Assembly: GCA_037179385.1 (NCBI GenBank)
Contig: CM074200.1
Location: 32,677,884-32,741,883, forward strand
Length of the DNA: 64,000 nucleotides
Direction: 5' to 3'
DNA from: Holothuria scabra
Lineage: Eukaryota; Echinodermata; Holothuroidea; Aspidochirotida; Holothuriidae
The position numbers were made by a program, and so were the translations under genes. Position 1 is the first letter of the stretch, and the number at the start of each line of letters is the position of its first letter. The notes below the pieces were generated by a model that searched no databases, was not told the origin of the DNA, and saw nothing but the letters and a program-made list of their open reading frames with translations. Positions 46,502-57,999 of this stretch are shown here, piece by piece.

Positions 46502-49500
46502 GTATGGAAACCTTGGTATTCATGTTCTATTCCAAGTATTTTGTAAAGACAGTATGGTCATTGTATACATTAAAGACCCAATTCCCTCACCTCAAACAGT
46601 GCAAATTCTCCTAACCTTCTTAATTAAGTCCCTCCCACAATTGTCTGAAATTCACCCTCATCCAGTCACAATCTCAGTTTATTGATAGAGCAGGTTGAGT
46701 ATAGAAAAGCACAATGTTTATAACCAAAACACTCTCAGTACAGTCCATGCTGTGTAATACTGTATAAGCTTTGGTAAACTGCATTGTTTGAATTAACAGT
46801 CAATCAAAAAGCTGGGCTAATGGAGAGTTTCTGTACCCCCCTACAAGAAGTATAGTTTGGGGTGAGAGGATTGGCCCTTTGAGGTGTTTTTACTCAGAAT
46901 GATTTTTAGGGATTTTTTGCTGGAAGGTACTCAGACAGGCTGGAAATCTATGGGACAGTGATGTATGTGCATGAGAACAACAAGTAGTTGCTTTATATAA
47001 AACTCTCTTAAAGCACATTTATCCATTGAATTGGTAGCATTATTTATAAACTTCTAATATGCAGCTGAAAGTCACCTAAAGGTAAAAAAGATAAGGGAAT
47101 ACACTAGGCTACTTGTTCTGCTAAAGTAGCTGACTGAGATGAACAATCTTTATAACTACTGTACTATTGGGCGTAAAATTTCTGGAAAGGTACCTGCTGA
47201 CGAATGACAGTCATAGAGGCAGGATGGGTCACAAGGGAGAGTAATGTGCCTGCACTGGTTTTTTTATGTACACTGCACTGACAAGCTCTGAACAGTCCCC
47301 ACTCATGTTGTAGTGCTCAACCTAGCCGATAGATAGTAGGCTAAAAGTAAAGAGAGTGTGGAGCAAAAACACATCATGTCAAGAGTGTGCAGCCACTAGA
47401 GCAACCTATAATTGATATTTTCATCAGTGTTTAAGAGTCATTTTCATTACCTTTCAGACTGAGTGAGTTGGTGCTGTCAGGAAATGAATTGCAAGCCCCG
47501 GTAAGAGCACGTCTTAAAAAACTGCTGCTTCATTCAAATTTAACTTGGGATGATGTGGAGTCACACATTCAGTGCCTCATGACTCAGGATTGTTCAAGAC
47601 AGGAACCATTCCCATGGTCGGTAAGATTATGTCTCTCATATTTTTTTGGAAACTTCACTTAGGCATACATGCACTACACAAGTTGCACGATGCACCTGGA
47701 CTGGACCATCACTTTGTAGTCAGAATGTGTTTGTGTTCCAACATATAACTTCAATTGCAGTATTTGTAGCAGCTTTTAGGTTGCGTTGCTTTCAGTTGAG
47801 GAAAATGACCTCTTGGTTTTTTTTCCTGAAATGAATTTGTTTCAATTGTAAGGTATTACTGTAGAGCCATTGGGCCAATCAGTTGTCAGCAATTTTGCAT
47901 TTCAGGACATGAATGTCAACACATGTTACCAAAACACCATTTGTTCAAAACTGGAGGAAGTGCAGTCACCTTAACTTGGATTGGTTTAGTAGGATGTCCT
48001 ATTTCATCATTGTTTTCCTCAGTTGTGAATTGCAAATTTACAAGGAGTAACCACTTGGTTTACATAAACCCAAAATATTGTGACAGATACTTTAGTGAGA
48101 AATAAGACAAAAAATGTGAAATTTAGCTGTTTCAAAACAAGTTTGAGGTGATAGTTCTTGTCCTACACCAAGTAACACTGTACTTACATCTAAAGTGCCA
48201 CACCTTACATTGCTAGTTTATTGTTGAACACAGTGGGCTGTTTTAAATTTGGTGTCCCCACTTCAAAATTTGCTCCATGCTACAGCTTCTGTATTGCAGA
48301 TCAATGAGGGAAAATTGTCAGGATAATGGATTGGAAATATTAGATTTGAGGTCATTGCCTGTACGTATCAGTCATTTCCTTGTGGTGTAATACTGTAGCA
48401 TGGTGGACCCCCACTGGCAGATAATACCAATATAAGAATTGCCACCATGTATGAAAAGTGTCTCTTAACTAAAATCTCCTTTTAATATAGTACCTTTTCT
48501 TTTATTTCAGAAAGTCCTTTCAAAACTGAAGTCAAAAAAGAAGAAGAGCAAAAAACATGTTCATGGGAGGATGACATATACTGTTGCTGAACTTCCTTCA
48601 AGGTAATCAGATAAAGTTAGGAGTTGTTCCCAATTAAGTATGGAAAAGTAAAATTTTAAGCAATATCACTTTCCCATGTATTTTAGAAATTACTTCTCCA
48701 TTTTGCATAATGAGTTACCTATGGGTATACATGGTACATGTATTTTAAAGGGTGTACTGACTGACAACTTAAAGGCCATCTGTAAGTCTGACCCCATACA
48801 GTAACAATTGTTTGGGGAATTCAAAGCAAACATTTTAATTTCATATGTGAAAGAAGAACTAAATCTGCACAATGAGATATCAGCAAATGGAGTAAACAGA
48901 TTTGTGTTCTGTAGTGAACAGCTTGAAGCAAGCTCATATATCGTCATATCCTGACATGACTGAACATTTTTTTTTTTTAAATCCTTGCCGAAGTCAGGTA
49001 AAGAATCTATATGATGGTAATGTTGAATTGTGGGATATATGGGATATAGGATATGACCTGGGACAGGAACCCAACACTTGTTGTGCATGTGCATGGGTGG
49101 GTTAGGTTAGATGGAGTTTTATGGCCCAGTTTCCAACCCGCATTGGTCCAAGTCGAGGACCATGGCCACTGCCTTTTTTCCAGTTGCTGCACACTGGCTT
49201 GTTTTCCCTACTCCATTGATTATGCTGAGCACTAAGCACAACAGCAGTAGGTTCTGTTTTTTAAGTCTTTGGTATGACCCGGCCAGGGCTTGAACTCCCG
49301 ACCTACGGACTGCATGTCTGATGCACTAACCACTTGACCATGCAGTCAGCATGGGTGGGTGTGCATGTGTGTGTGTGCATTGCAGTTGTAATATTACAAG
49401 TTAGGAATGACTGATGCTTTTCATGATTGGTTAGTAGGTTTTTCATGTTGAGAGGACAGACACTATTGTTTCGGGGAGAGATCAAAGATCATTTAAGGTC

Positions 49501-50677
49501 ACAAGAGATGAAAGTCCAAAATCTTATAATTGTGATATCTTGAGTCAGGAATGACTAGCAGTCCATGTATGTAGTGTGTAGATGTGTCATTTTGAGAGGA
49601 AAAACTCTATTGTTTTGGGAGAGAAATCAAAGGTTATTCAAGGTAACCAGAGGTCAAAGTAAAAAAAACTTGTGATCAAGATAACTTGAACTAGGAATGA
49701 CTGACAACTTTCATATTTTGTAGATTTGTCTTGTTTAGAGGAAAACCCTTTTGATTTGAAGAGAGGTCAAACATCATTTGAGGTGACCAGAGTTCAAAGT
49801 CTAAAAACCAGTTATAATTGCAAGATAGGAATGACCCTCACTCTTCATGTTACTGTATGTTTGTACACTTAGTACATTGAAAGGAAGAATTTTATAGTTT
49901 TTGAAAGAGGTTGAAGGTCATTCAAGGTCAACAGAAAAAAATTATTCACCAGAATATACTGGACACAGCCAGCAGTGATCACTCAAACCAAGGGCTTGCT
50001 GGGAGGACTCAAAACAGTAGAACTTGATTGAGTCTTGAGACTGCTACCATGATCCAACAGTGGAAACCATTGATGGTGGTCTTCAGTATATGTTTTAGCT
50101 GACATTCATTCACACAGGGCCGTTTTGACAGATATGTGAACTGTAAAAATATTTACTCTTATATATGAAGCATGATAGTTGGTTGAGACAACATTAGTAA
50201 TGCCCCACCCCCCAGCGCTCATCCCTGAAAAGCTCTGCTGTTGGTTGTCATATCCCCTTTAATTTCTGCCAGACTTATGAGACCAGTAGAATTATAAAAT
50301 TAAAAATTTTAGTTAGGAAAAAATGGAGTTGCAATAGTGTTCTTTTGAAACAGTGTTCTTTTGAAACTGTCATGATGTACTGTATGTATGCTGCAACAAA
50401 CATTCTATTCTAGTATTACATAGAAAAAGTTTGAAATGTATCTTGCCCCCAACTGTTCAATTTGAACTTAAACATATATACAGCAGATGGATAAATAGAT
50501 TGAAGTACTGTGAAACTTTTTACTTCTTTTAGAATGATAACACCACAGAAATGTGTGACCAGTGCTCCAGGACGGAGACATTCTAGACCCGTAGGAAGCT
50601 GCTGGGCTGGCAAAGGAGCATGTCTGCAGGACTTTTACTCCAATAATCCAGAAACTAGGAGCAAGGACAGTAGATGA
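46438..50677 (+). CDS. Unknown nuclear-type protein, four 3' exons
   Basis: Join of 46438-46501, 47458-47620, 48511-48602 and 50533-50677. Phases agree at all three junctions (AG/A, TCG/AAA, AG/A), the frame is open throughout and ends in TGA. An AATAAA follows at 50,783. The readable product is about 153 residues and is 5'-incomplete: the first exon starts with two bases, so an upstream exon ending in phase 1 is missing. It has a helical middle with paired Leu and acidic residues, a Lys-rich cluster (KLKSKKKKSKKH) resembling a nuclear localisation signal, and a Cys/Pro-containing C-terminus. I do not recognise the family. Confidence 0.8.
46570..46882 (+). mobile_element. MITE, family C, copy 6 (best example)
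   Basis: TTAAAGACCCAATTCCCTCA at the left and, reversed, TCAAAGGGCCAATCCTCTCA at the right, with CCTCAAAC/CCCCAAAC inside. The interior has ACAATCTCAGTTTATTGA and CATGCTGTGTAATA, as in the other copies. Lies in the intron between exons A and B. Confidence 0.85.
47458..47620 (+). CDS. Exon B, with an internal alternative donor
   Basis: Acceptor TCATTACCTTTCAG/A, donor GGTCG/GTAAGATT. Encodes LSELVLSGNELQAPVRARLK, then LLLHSNLTWDDVESHIQCL and a tail to PFPWS. A second donor CCCCG/GTAAGAG at 47,500 lies at the same phase (0), so either site could join exon C in frame. Confidence 0.82.
48511..48602 (+). CDS. Exon C, Lys-rich
   Basis: Acceptor CTTTTCTTTTATTTCAG, donor TCAAG/GTAATC. Phase 0 in, 2 out. 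KVLSKLKSKKKKSKKHVHGR followed by MTYTVAELPS. Confidence 0.85.
48982..49960 (+). repeat. AGGTCA minisatellite copy, split by a SINE
   Basis: The head CCTTGCCGAAGTCAGG (48,982) and the units 49,361-49,960 (AGGTCACAAGAG, AGGTAACCAGAGGTCAAAGT, AGGTGACCAGAG) match 40,621-41,335. The SINE 49,103-49,348 lies between head and units. Confidence 0.7.
49103..49348 (-). mobile_element. Complete tRNA-derived SINE with CTAA-type tail
   Basis: 246 bp on the minus strand, flanked by a perfect 12-bp duplication GCATGGGTGGGT (49,091-49,102 and 49,349-49,360). The head TGACTGCATGGTCAAGTGGT has an A-box-like GGTCAAGTGGTTAGTGC and a B-box-like GGGAGTTCAAGCC, as in a tRNA gene. A unique body follows, and the element ends ACTCCATCTAACCTA. 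It is the reference for the truncated copies at 2,237 and 18,112. Confidence 0.88.
50533..50677 (+). CDS. Exon D, terminal
   Basis: Acceptor TTTTTACTTCTTTTAG/A. After one base it reads MITPQKCVTSAPGRHSRPVG, on through WAGKGACLQDFYSNNPE, and stops at TGA 50,675-50,677. The ATG here is internal, not a start. Confidence 0.82.
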
Positions 50678-50782
50678 GTCAGTTTGGTGTATAAAAGGGA
50701 AGTGGGCTTTCATTTAATGCTGTCCAAAGGCTTTTTCTTTTTTTTTGCTTGAGGCTGGTCACTTACATCACATTCATTTGTA

Positions 50783-50788
50783 AATAAA
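50783..50788 (+). terminator. AATAAA poly(A) signal of the 46-51 kb gene
   Basis: 106 bp past the stop codon. A family-M MITE begins about 10 bp further on. Confidence 0.65.
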
Positions 50789-50796
50789 AGCATAAC

Positions 50797-51056
50797 TTTT
50801 AGGGCAAGAGCAGTCGTCCCAAATTCTGTTTGAGGCAGCAGCTAAATTTCACAATTTTCTCTCTATTTCTCCTCAAAGTATCTTTCATAATATTTTAGGA
50901 CTTCAATATTGCATATTCTAGGTGCAAAAAGTAGTGACTCATAGTAAATTTGACATTTGAGGAGAAAAAGTACTGTCAAATTTATCAGAAGATCCAATCA
51001 TGAAACAGGACAGTGTACTGCTTTACTTAGAGTTGGGGCTACTGCTCTTGCCCCAT
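50797..51056 (+). mobile_element. MITE, family M, copy 3
   Basis: GGGCAAGAGCAGTCGTCCC at the left and, reversed, GGGGCAAGAGCAGTAGCCCC at the right: a near-perfect inverted pair. The interior is as in copy 1. Confidence 0.85.
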
Positions 51057-51158
51057 AAATCTTTCACATCTCATTTATGCACAAAGTGTAACATACTTTC
51101 TTCGATAGCTACTTTTGTAATATTATTAACCATGCTTCTCTTCCGAAATGGGTTGCAG

Positions 51159-51213
51159 GAAAGCTTCCATTTGAATGAAAATGAAAAAGCTTTTTACCAT
51201 TTGAAATATCAAG
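51159..51213 (+). CDS. Possible small exon, unknown gene
   Basis: AAATGGGTTGCAG/GAA to TATCAAG/GTAAGA, 55 bp, encoding ESFHLNENEKAFYHLKYQ in phase 0 to 1. A compatible short 3' exon (AAATTTAG/GT at 51,779, then HRKF and TAA) exists. Both lie after the poly(A) signal of the preceding gene, so ownership is unclear. Confidence 0.25.
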
Positions 51214-51960
51214 GTAAGAATATTAGGTGATAATCCTGTTGAACTAGTTAAAATTATTTGTCATGATATATATTTTTACATTTTATGTACAAAATATTTT
51301 TTTATTAAGATTTACAAAGACAAAATATGTAATATTTTATTGTGGTAATGTGGTGATTAATTAAGTAAATGTTGTGACATAAAATTTTCAAATATTAAGT
51401 TCTAAAGTTTTTTACAATGGTTTAGGTGTAAATTTATACAACATTTTCATACAAAAAGTATCAGAAAGGTTTATTTTATTAAGAGTGTTTGACACTTTTG
51501 CCCTAAAAGTTTGGCCGATTTATTTATTTTAATGATGGGAAAGTAAAAAATCCTACAAAGCTTTTACAAAGAATTTTCCTGCTTAAAAATTTTAACACAA
51601 ACTTTTCATTTCAAAAAGAAATTTTGGTTTATCATTCAAAGCTAATGGTGTGTACTAGAGCAGAGTTTATTTTTAGATTGTTGTGTAAATAGAAAGTGTC
51701 AAGCTTGGATTTTTATAGGTAATCAAGTTTATTTTAATCATTTTATGACCAGTTTTTGCTTTATTTTTTCAAATTTAGGTCACAGGAAATTTTAACCCCC
51801 ACAGCTTAGCTCCCAATTGGCTATGTGCCTGACCATCTGTGCCTTGAAAGTGTGCTATTTTTAAGACCTTTAGCTTAATTTATGAGAGGCTGTCTCCTTC
51901 ATGATCTTTGCTAGATAATTTTGCATTGAAGGTACCATGAAATGTTTTGGTGGCAGTGAA
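51214..51960. other. Very AT-rich, no gene
   Basis: Long A/T stretches with no repeat match. Confidence 0.4.
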
Positions 51961-51961
51961 G

Positions 51962-52252
51962 TTAAAGGCAGCTAGTCATTACCCAGATGGTTCTAATTCT
52001 ATTTTGGCCCCTCCCACAACTGTCTGGAACTCATCCTTATCCAGACACTGTCCCAATTCCATGTCATTTGCTTCAGAGTTAGTATACAAAGCCCTGATGT
52101 GTTTTCAGAACACTGTATGGTATACTGTGCCCAGTGTATGAGCTACAGTACTCTGAAAATTTTTATTAGATGCTATAATCAAATAGCTGTGAAAATAATT
52201 TTTTTAGACTTCTGCCAAAATTGTAGTTTGGAGTAAAGAAATGCTGCCTTTG
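51962..52252 (+). mobile_element. MITE, family C, copy 7 (diverged)
   Basis: TTAAAGGCAGCTAGTCATTA to GAAATGCTGCCTTTGA, with CCCCTCCCACAACTGTCTGG inside. Confidence 0.65.
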
Positions 52253-52895
52253 ATTGGTTGTAAACTAAACTACCTGGTTGATAGACAAGATATGGGGCAG
52301 CATTTATTTTGAGGTGTTTGAAACAATTCAAAAATGCATAGCAGCAATAGTTATTTGAATTTTGCCGAGTACACACAAATTATTGTCCACAAGTAATATT
52401 GACTCACTGTTCTTTTACTGGTTTGTCTCTTCATTAGTTTATGTATTGGGAGTCTGCTTAGCAATACATCTGCAAAAGTGTTTTAAGGCCATAACTCTAT
52501 TCATCTACAATGCTACTGTAATAAACAAATATAAGCTGGCTGATGTGCATGCAGACTACAAGGCTTCACTCATGTTGGTTTTGCCCCGCATTAACAATAA
52601 ACAGACACATCCCCAACCTAGCTGGTAGCTTAGTGCCGGAACATGAAAATTTTATATGCTAAAACTCATTTACCCAGCTGGATCTGTAGAGGCTGCTGGG
52701 ATTGGCAGATTTTAAACCTCTTCTTTCTTTTTGTAATGTTTATGTAATTAATTCAGTGATTAATTAATAGTTCTTTTAACTGTTACTTATTTTCAATTGA
52801 TCATCACCTGGACTGAAATATTGAAGATGAATTCTGATCAAGCAATTTGTATGAAAACTTATGATTATGTTGTGGACAGCATTTACAGCCCTTCA

Positions 52896-53105
52896 TTTTG
52901 ACACCCTTTTATTTTAACACCCCTTTATTTTGACACCCTTGTGTTCCAACACCTTGCATACACCTTATTCTGACATTCCTATATTTCAACAAATCCATTA
53001 CATTCAAATATCTCTCAATTCTGACAACCCTTTTTTTTTAAACAGCCCAATGTTCAGACACCCCTTTATTCTGACAGCCCTATGTTCTGACATTCCCATG
53101 ATCCA
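52896..53105 (+). repeat. Short-unit minisatellite
   Basis: About a dozen imperfect 15-20-bp units of the type GACACCCCTTTATTCT, grading from ACACCCTTTTATTTTA to GACATTCCCATGATCC. Confidence 0.7.
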
Positions 53106-53438
53106 AAGACGTGATTGTTGAAAAAGCCAGTAAGGCCTAGGAACAAAAGGGTGTTGGAAAATAGGAAAATCCCCTGAACAGCTGCCAGGGCTTAATACTT
53201 TTTATATTTATAACTGTAAATATTTCTTTCAGAATTCGTTTACCGATTTTCGGTATAAAAATTTTGGTGAAGTGAAAAATATTTATTCCAGAGAACAAAT
53301 ATATATAGTCAACAGCTTATTGAAACAGTTTCTCATGACTGGTATTTCTGTGTCAGTGTTATTTCCGACTATACCTTGAGTGATAGACACTTCTATTTTT
53401 TAGCTTTAACTGCTTTTGTGCCCCTGTCTGCTGGGGGT

Positions 53439-53500
53439 TGTAGAATATGCCCACGGTATTTCCCACCCGTCGTAACAGGCGACTTAAGGGAAACCAAATG
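53439..53500 (+). repeat. Dispersed stem-loop repeat, copy 2
   Basis: See 28,335-28,402. The hairpin here is GTCGTAACAGGCGAC. Confidence 0.55.
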
Positions 53501-55028
53501 TTAAATCTCATCTAAATAATTAATTTACTGCTTTTGGAACCATTTTAAAAGCACCCCCGATCAATGTCAGTACCACTGGTTCTGAAACATTCTTCGACTG
53601 AAGTCCATTAGGTCATCCAGCTTTCCCTAGTTCATCCTTTGTCCATCTCATATCAACCGTCTGAGTAGCTGAGGTTCCTCATGTTACTATGGAATGCCTT
53701 TTGAAATTCTTGTAAAAACCATCGGTTCCTGCCTACATAATCTCAGAAGAACATAAAACATGTAACCTTTTAAAGGATTCCATGGCCCTGGCTATTCCGA
53801 GATCCAGAGCGATTTGCCTAGTGCCTACAATGTACCAGCTCCCTCCATCGTGGGGAAATTAGAAGGGGTGGGGGTGGGGGCATTGAACTCTGCATGACAG
53901 CATGTGTGTCCAAACAAGGGTGGTACGTGTGCAAGAGACAAAGTTATACTTGAGATTGTTTCAAAGGATGTTATGGTAAAACAATAGAGGCACATGTTTC
54001 CACGGCAATTGAATGCATCGAAAATAACACTTTGCAGACAGGCTTACTATTGTTTGCCTTCATTGGTAAAATTCCTAGCTACATGGAATAAGCACTAAAC
54101 AAATTTTGAAGGTCTAGTGACATAAAAATGACATCTTCGAGTTTTTGAAAAAAAAAAAAACATTGAAAGCCTAGAAAATAGCCACAGTTCCCACCAAAAT
54201 ATATCTACAGTGAACTATTTTACGGGGTAAATTCTGATTTGCATGTAATGATGTATGAGCCACCTAAATATGCAAATCTTGTAATGTCGAGAGAGGGACG
54301 GGTCATATATGGCTAATGTTTGCCTTTTGGCTACCTTCATTTCAAACACAGCTGTAACATTAGCATGTCTTAAGGGTTTTTTTATTTTTGAATGTGTCCT
54401 TGAAAACAATCAGTATCAGTTACCAAACATAATCTGTTTGATGACTATTAAGAGAGATAGGCCCTTACTCTAGTTAATACAGGGTTAATAAATGTAAACA
54501 CTGCCGCCGGGATGTGAGGGTGTCTTACTGTATTTTACAGCCCCCCCCCCCCCCCTCACCACCACCAAATAAAAGTCGCTAGAGTGACGATAGTTTGAAC
54601 TTTTGAAATTTTGTAATGACTCGATTTAGCATGTTTTTCCGATTGAACCTTCATGTCTACTCATCCTACCAGATCAAGCGCTTTAGACTTTTCCCACTTG
54701 CTTTAATATTTTTAAGTTATCAAAACAATCAGTTTTAAGAGGGAAATCAAGATACTGGAACAAAGGGATAATTTTTTGTGCCAAACTCTGATTATCCCTT
54801 TTTCAAACCAGGCTGACAAAGAATTTCTCATAAGCAACTAATTTCAGCACAGGTCCGCATCCTAAATAGTCGATAGCCTACCGTATTTAACATTGTCTGA
54901 AACACGTGCCTAAATGAAGTGATGTAATTGCAATGTTTGAATGTTCTACATCTTTCGCAACGTTTGTAAATGGTGTTTGTTACACTGTTAATAAAAAAAA
55001 TACTGTTATTTTACAATAATGCTGGCAG
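53501..55028. other. No gene recognised
   Basis: Contains a poly-C run at 54,541-54,556. An ATG at 54,970 is in frame with the next exon and could be its start, but the acceptor at 55,028 argues for an internal exon. Confidence 0.4.
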
Positions 55029-55128
55029 CTGGGGTTCCGGTGCTCGAACTGTAGTTTCACAACTGCGTGGAAGTCCAAAGGTTAACTACGAAGCCAATTT
55101 TATATTTGAAAACGAAACTGCAGTCTGT
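55029..55128 (+). CDS. Exon of a plus-strand gene, unknown family
   Basis: Acceptor TTACAATAATGCTGGCAG/C, donor TCTGT/GTAAGT. Phase 2 in, 0 out. Encodes WGSGARTVVSQLRGSP, then VNYEANFIFENETAVC; N-E-T is a glycosylation sequon. A second, weaker donor two bases earlier (CAGTCT/GTGTAA) would give phase 1, which fits the exons at 55,234 and 55,335 better. Confidence 0.55.
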
Positions 55129-55233
55129 GTAAGTTCTAGCTGCCTAATGCAAAACTTAAAGAAAAACGTTTTCTGTCATGGAATTCGAGCTGACAGCATA
55201 TTTTCACTGTGAAATTATATTTCTTTTTTACAG

Positions 55234-55275
55234 TAGTTTGCCATAAAAATAAAATCACAAGGAGCCCAGAAAACG
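55234..55275 (+). CDS. Possible 42-bp exon
   Basis: A very good acceptor TATTTCTTTTTTACAG and a donor AAACG/GTAAAA. Open only in phase 1-1 (VCHKNKITRSPEN). From the phase-0 donor at 55,128 it would stop at once, so usage depends on the donor choice. Confidence 0.35.
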
Positions 55276-55334
55276 GTAAAAAGTGTCTTAAATTGCCAGC
55301 TGGAATTTTTTTAATTTCTTTTTGAGAAAAATAG

Positions 55335-55537
55335 CATGTACGATAAGATGGGTAATTCCGACACAGCCTCAGCGCCCAGAAGGGTCCAAAGCTCGATCCC
55401 CAGCGTGCAACTGCAGTCTGAAACAAGAACGCTGGGTTGTCGAAATTGAAGTTGTCGAGAGTGACGTTTTTGCCTTCACTTTTGCATTTCATCCAGCAAA
55501 ATTAAAATATTGCAGGATTTGCCAAGGCGACATTTAA
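55335..55537 (+). CDS. Terminal exon, Cys-containing, unknown family
   Basis: Acceptor TTTGAGAAAAATAG/CA (phase 1). A 66-codon frame to TAA with six cysteines: CTIRWVIPTQPQRPEG, then SPACNCSLKQERWVVEIEVV, then FAFTFAFHPAKLKYCRICQ. The alternating hydrophobic pattern suggests beta structure. AATAAA lies at 55,853. Confidence 0.55.
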
Positions 55538-55852
55538 TTGTGGGTGTACCGTGTAAATCATAGTTTATCGTTTTTCGACGAAACTGACCAGTTTACCAGA
55601 CCATTTGGGATCACTCAAACGGTAGTCTTCTTCGTTACCAAGTTTCCTTCGGAGTTTGGTGGTTCCTTGTTTTCAAGCTAGAACACAAATAATCAAATGC
55701 TGACGCAAAGTTGGGTGGTGTCTGACCTCTTGAAGAGCCATCCTCATATTAAAGCATTTGCCAGAAAGATCCGATCACATCCCAGTCTAATTGTCAAAAC
55801 CTTCCAACCCATTTGTACATTATTCATTATTCCTCCATGGTCAAGCTTTAAC

Positions 55853-55858
55853 AATAAA
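55853..55858 (+). terminator. AATAAA poly(A) signal
   Basis: About 316 bp after the stop at 55,537. Confidence 0.4.
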
Positions 55859-55859
55859 A

Positions 55860-57487
55860 CGGTGTCCATGCATCAAACGTCCATTATACAGTACCAGAAG
55901 TGGAGCCGGGACTTGCCCGACAGGGGCCGGAGGGGGGGGTTCCCTACAGGATTGCCAGCATTTCGAGGCAATGAATTCCCAGATGGGAAGTGACTGGCAA
56001 GATTTGAGGCAAAATTTGGGTTCTCTTGTTAATAAATATTTAAAAATCAGCAGATTGTTTTGAAGAAAATTTGAAATTTTTGTAACAAAAATTTTGGGGT
56101 ATTTAATGAAAAATATGACCTTCATATGAATAAAGTTATATGGGTGGCTGAACTTCGTTTTGGGTCACGTATTTTACTGTAGGCCCTTCAGACAAAACAA
56201 GAAATTTGCCCGAAAACTTTACTTTTTTTAACTAAGAATCGAAAATTTAGCTTACATTGAAGAAATTTTAGAATTTAATACAAAGAAATTCATGTCTTTT
56301 GGTAACGTGAAATTAAAAAAAATGGGGTTAAGTAAGTGATCTGTCTTTCAAGAGCAAAAGTAAGTAGAATTACTTATTATAGCAAATTGGGGGGTTTTTA
56401 AGTTGAAGAATCTGACCTCCTTACGGGAAAAGTCAAGAAGGCCGTCGCCAGGACGACTGAGTTTTGTTTGTATAACTAAATATTTTCATTAAGATAAAGG
56501 CCCGAGAAGTGTTTCCCGAGAAAGTTTGACGTCCTGTGATTTAATTATAGGCCTACAGTATTGAAAAAACTTTTTAAGTCCAGAATACACATTGAACACG
56601 GGCTTGCCCGGTCCCGACGGAGCCAGTTCATCTATAACACCGCTTTCACGAGATCCACCGCCGGTAACGCGTGTGAATCCAAGATGACTATCTCTTAAAA
56701 GTTATCACAATGGGCTAATACTACTTGATGGTGTGCTTAAGCGCAAGTGTATTATAATAGCCAAAGAACGACACACCATATTAACTTAGTTTCGAGACTC
56801 TCAATCAGTGTCATAACCACGGAGGGGGGGGGGGAGGGTGGTTGGGGGAAGAACCCCCTCCCACACGACCCAACCTTGCGATGCAAAAACACCTAAAATA
56901 GCTGATTTTCTCTCGATCCTTAGACTTTCCCCTCATTTCGTGCCCAAACCCCCATTACACCACCCCCCATGACACAATCCTGGTTACGCGACTGCAGTCT
57001 CAATACAGCTATTTCGACATGAATATGCCCCTCGCATGAAAGCTGACAAGTTGGCTAATCATAGCATTACAAAATTACTGTAGCACCGTTTAAATTTTGA
57101 GCTTCTGGACAAAACTGGGATACTTGAGGACCTGTCACATATTTTCAACTTGTTTTCTTGACTCCTCAGTTATTCAATGTTGAGGATAAGAAAAGTGCAA
57201 GTTTTGTTAAAGCGCGCAACCAGTGGCGTAAGAAGCAATATGAAAGTGGGGGGCGGATTAATTTTGGGCCATGCACATCACCCTACCCCATTGACCAAAA
57301 GGTACATTTTCTGTGCTAAATTTTTCGCTTTTCCTACGAGCAAGAACGTTTTTTAATAAAATATTTAAATGCCATAACTTATTTTTAAATGAAACTGCGT
57401 ACAGAAGTACGGAAATATTCGTTTTTTGACAGCCACGCTACACCAACAACAATTCCACTAGGCAACCGGGGGGGGGGGGGGGGTGGG
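55860..57487. other. Unclassified transposon debris
   Basis: Pieces such as CAGAAGTGGAGCCGGGAC (55,894), CAGTGTCATAACCACGG with a TGGTTACGCGACTG partner (56,807-56,994), and CAGTGGCGTAAGAAGC (57,221) resemble hAT-type ends. No clean target duplications were found. Confidence 0.35.
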
Positions 57488-57985
57488 AACAAGGACCCAA
57501 ATTTTCGAATTTCTTCTTAAGTTTGAAAATTACTGTATTAGGGACGTAATTTGCAGTAATGTGCTCTCCTCGCGAGAGCCCCGAAAATTTGGGTCCTTTC
57601 ACACATTTGTAAATATGGAGCTTGTTTTGCAGAAAATAATTTAGATTCACGGTTTCCTGTTATGAAATCTGAATGTTTGAGTGACTATATTTAAGAATCT
57701 GCCATTCCTTTTAGCATGCATCTGAGTCTCTGAGTTAGAATGTCATTGAAGATCGTTGCTCTTACATAATTTTATCTTAAGAGTGCGGATTAAGGCTTCT
57801 CGGCAACATTAGAAAACTCCTGAAACCTTGTTGCCTAACTCCTGAAACCTTGTTGCCTTTTTAGGCAAAATATTTAAAAAATAATTATTAAAGAAAAATT
57901 TAAGGAAACCACACTGCATCGGATCGGAAAAGTTCACCACTGACTGCATGAGCGACTTCTTACTGCATTAGGGGCGATTTTAAAG
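57488..57985 (+). mobile_element. hAT family 3, truncated copy
   Basis: Aligns with 8,980-9,440: GACCCAAATTTTC, ATTAGGGACG, TTGCAGAAA, TTCCTTTTAGCAT and AAGATCGTTG blocks in order. The ends are lost. Contains a 26-bp direct duplication around CTCCTGAAACCTTGTTGCCT. Confidence 0.6.
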
Positions 57986-57999
57986 ATTTGAGAGGCTCC

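Noticed and set aside
49268..49348. A functional tRNA gene
   Set aside because: The tRNA-like head is fused to a SINE body and flanked by the element's duplication.
56807..56994. CAGTGTCATAACC..GGTTACGCGACTG as a complete hAT-type MITE
   Set aside because: Flanks agree only over TCTCAAT with an offset; no clean 8-bp duplication.
57221..57240. CAGTGGCGTAAG as the left end of a hAT element
   Set aside because: No partner end or duplication found downstream.
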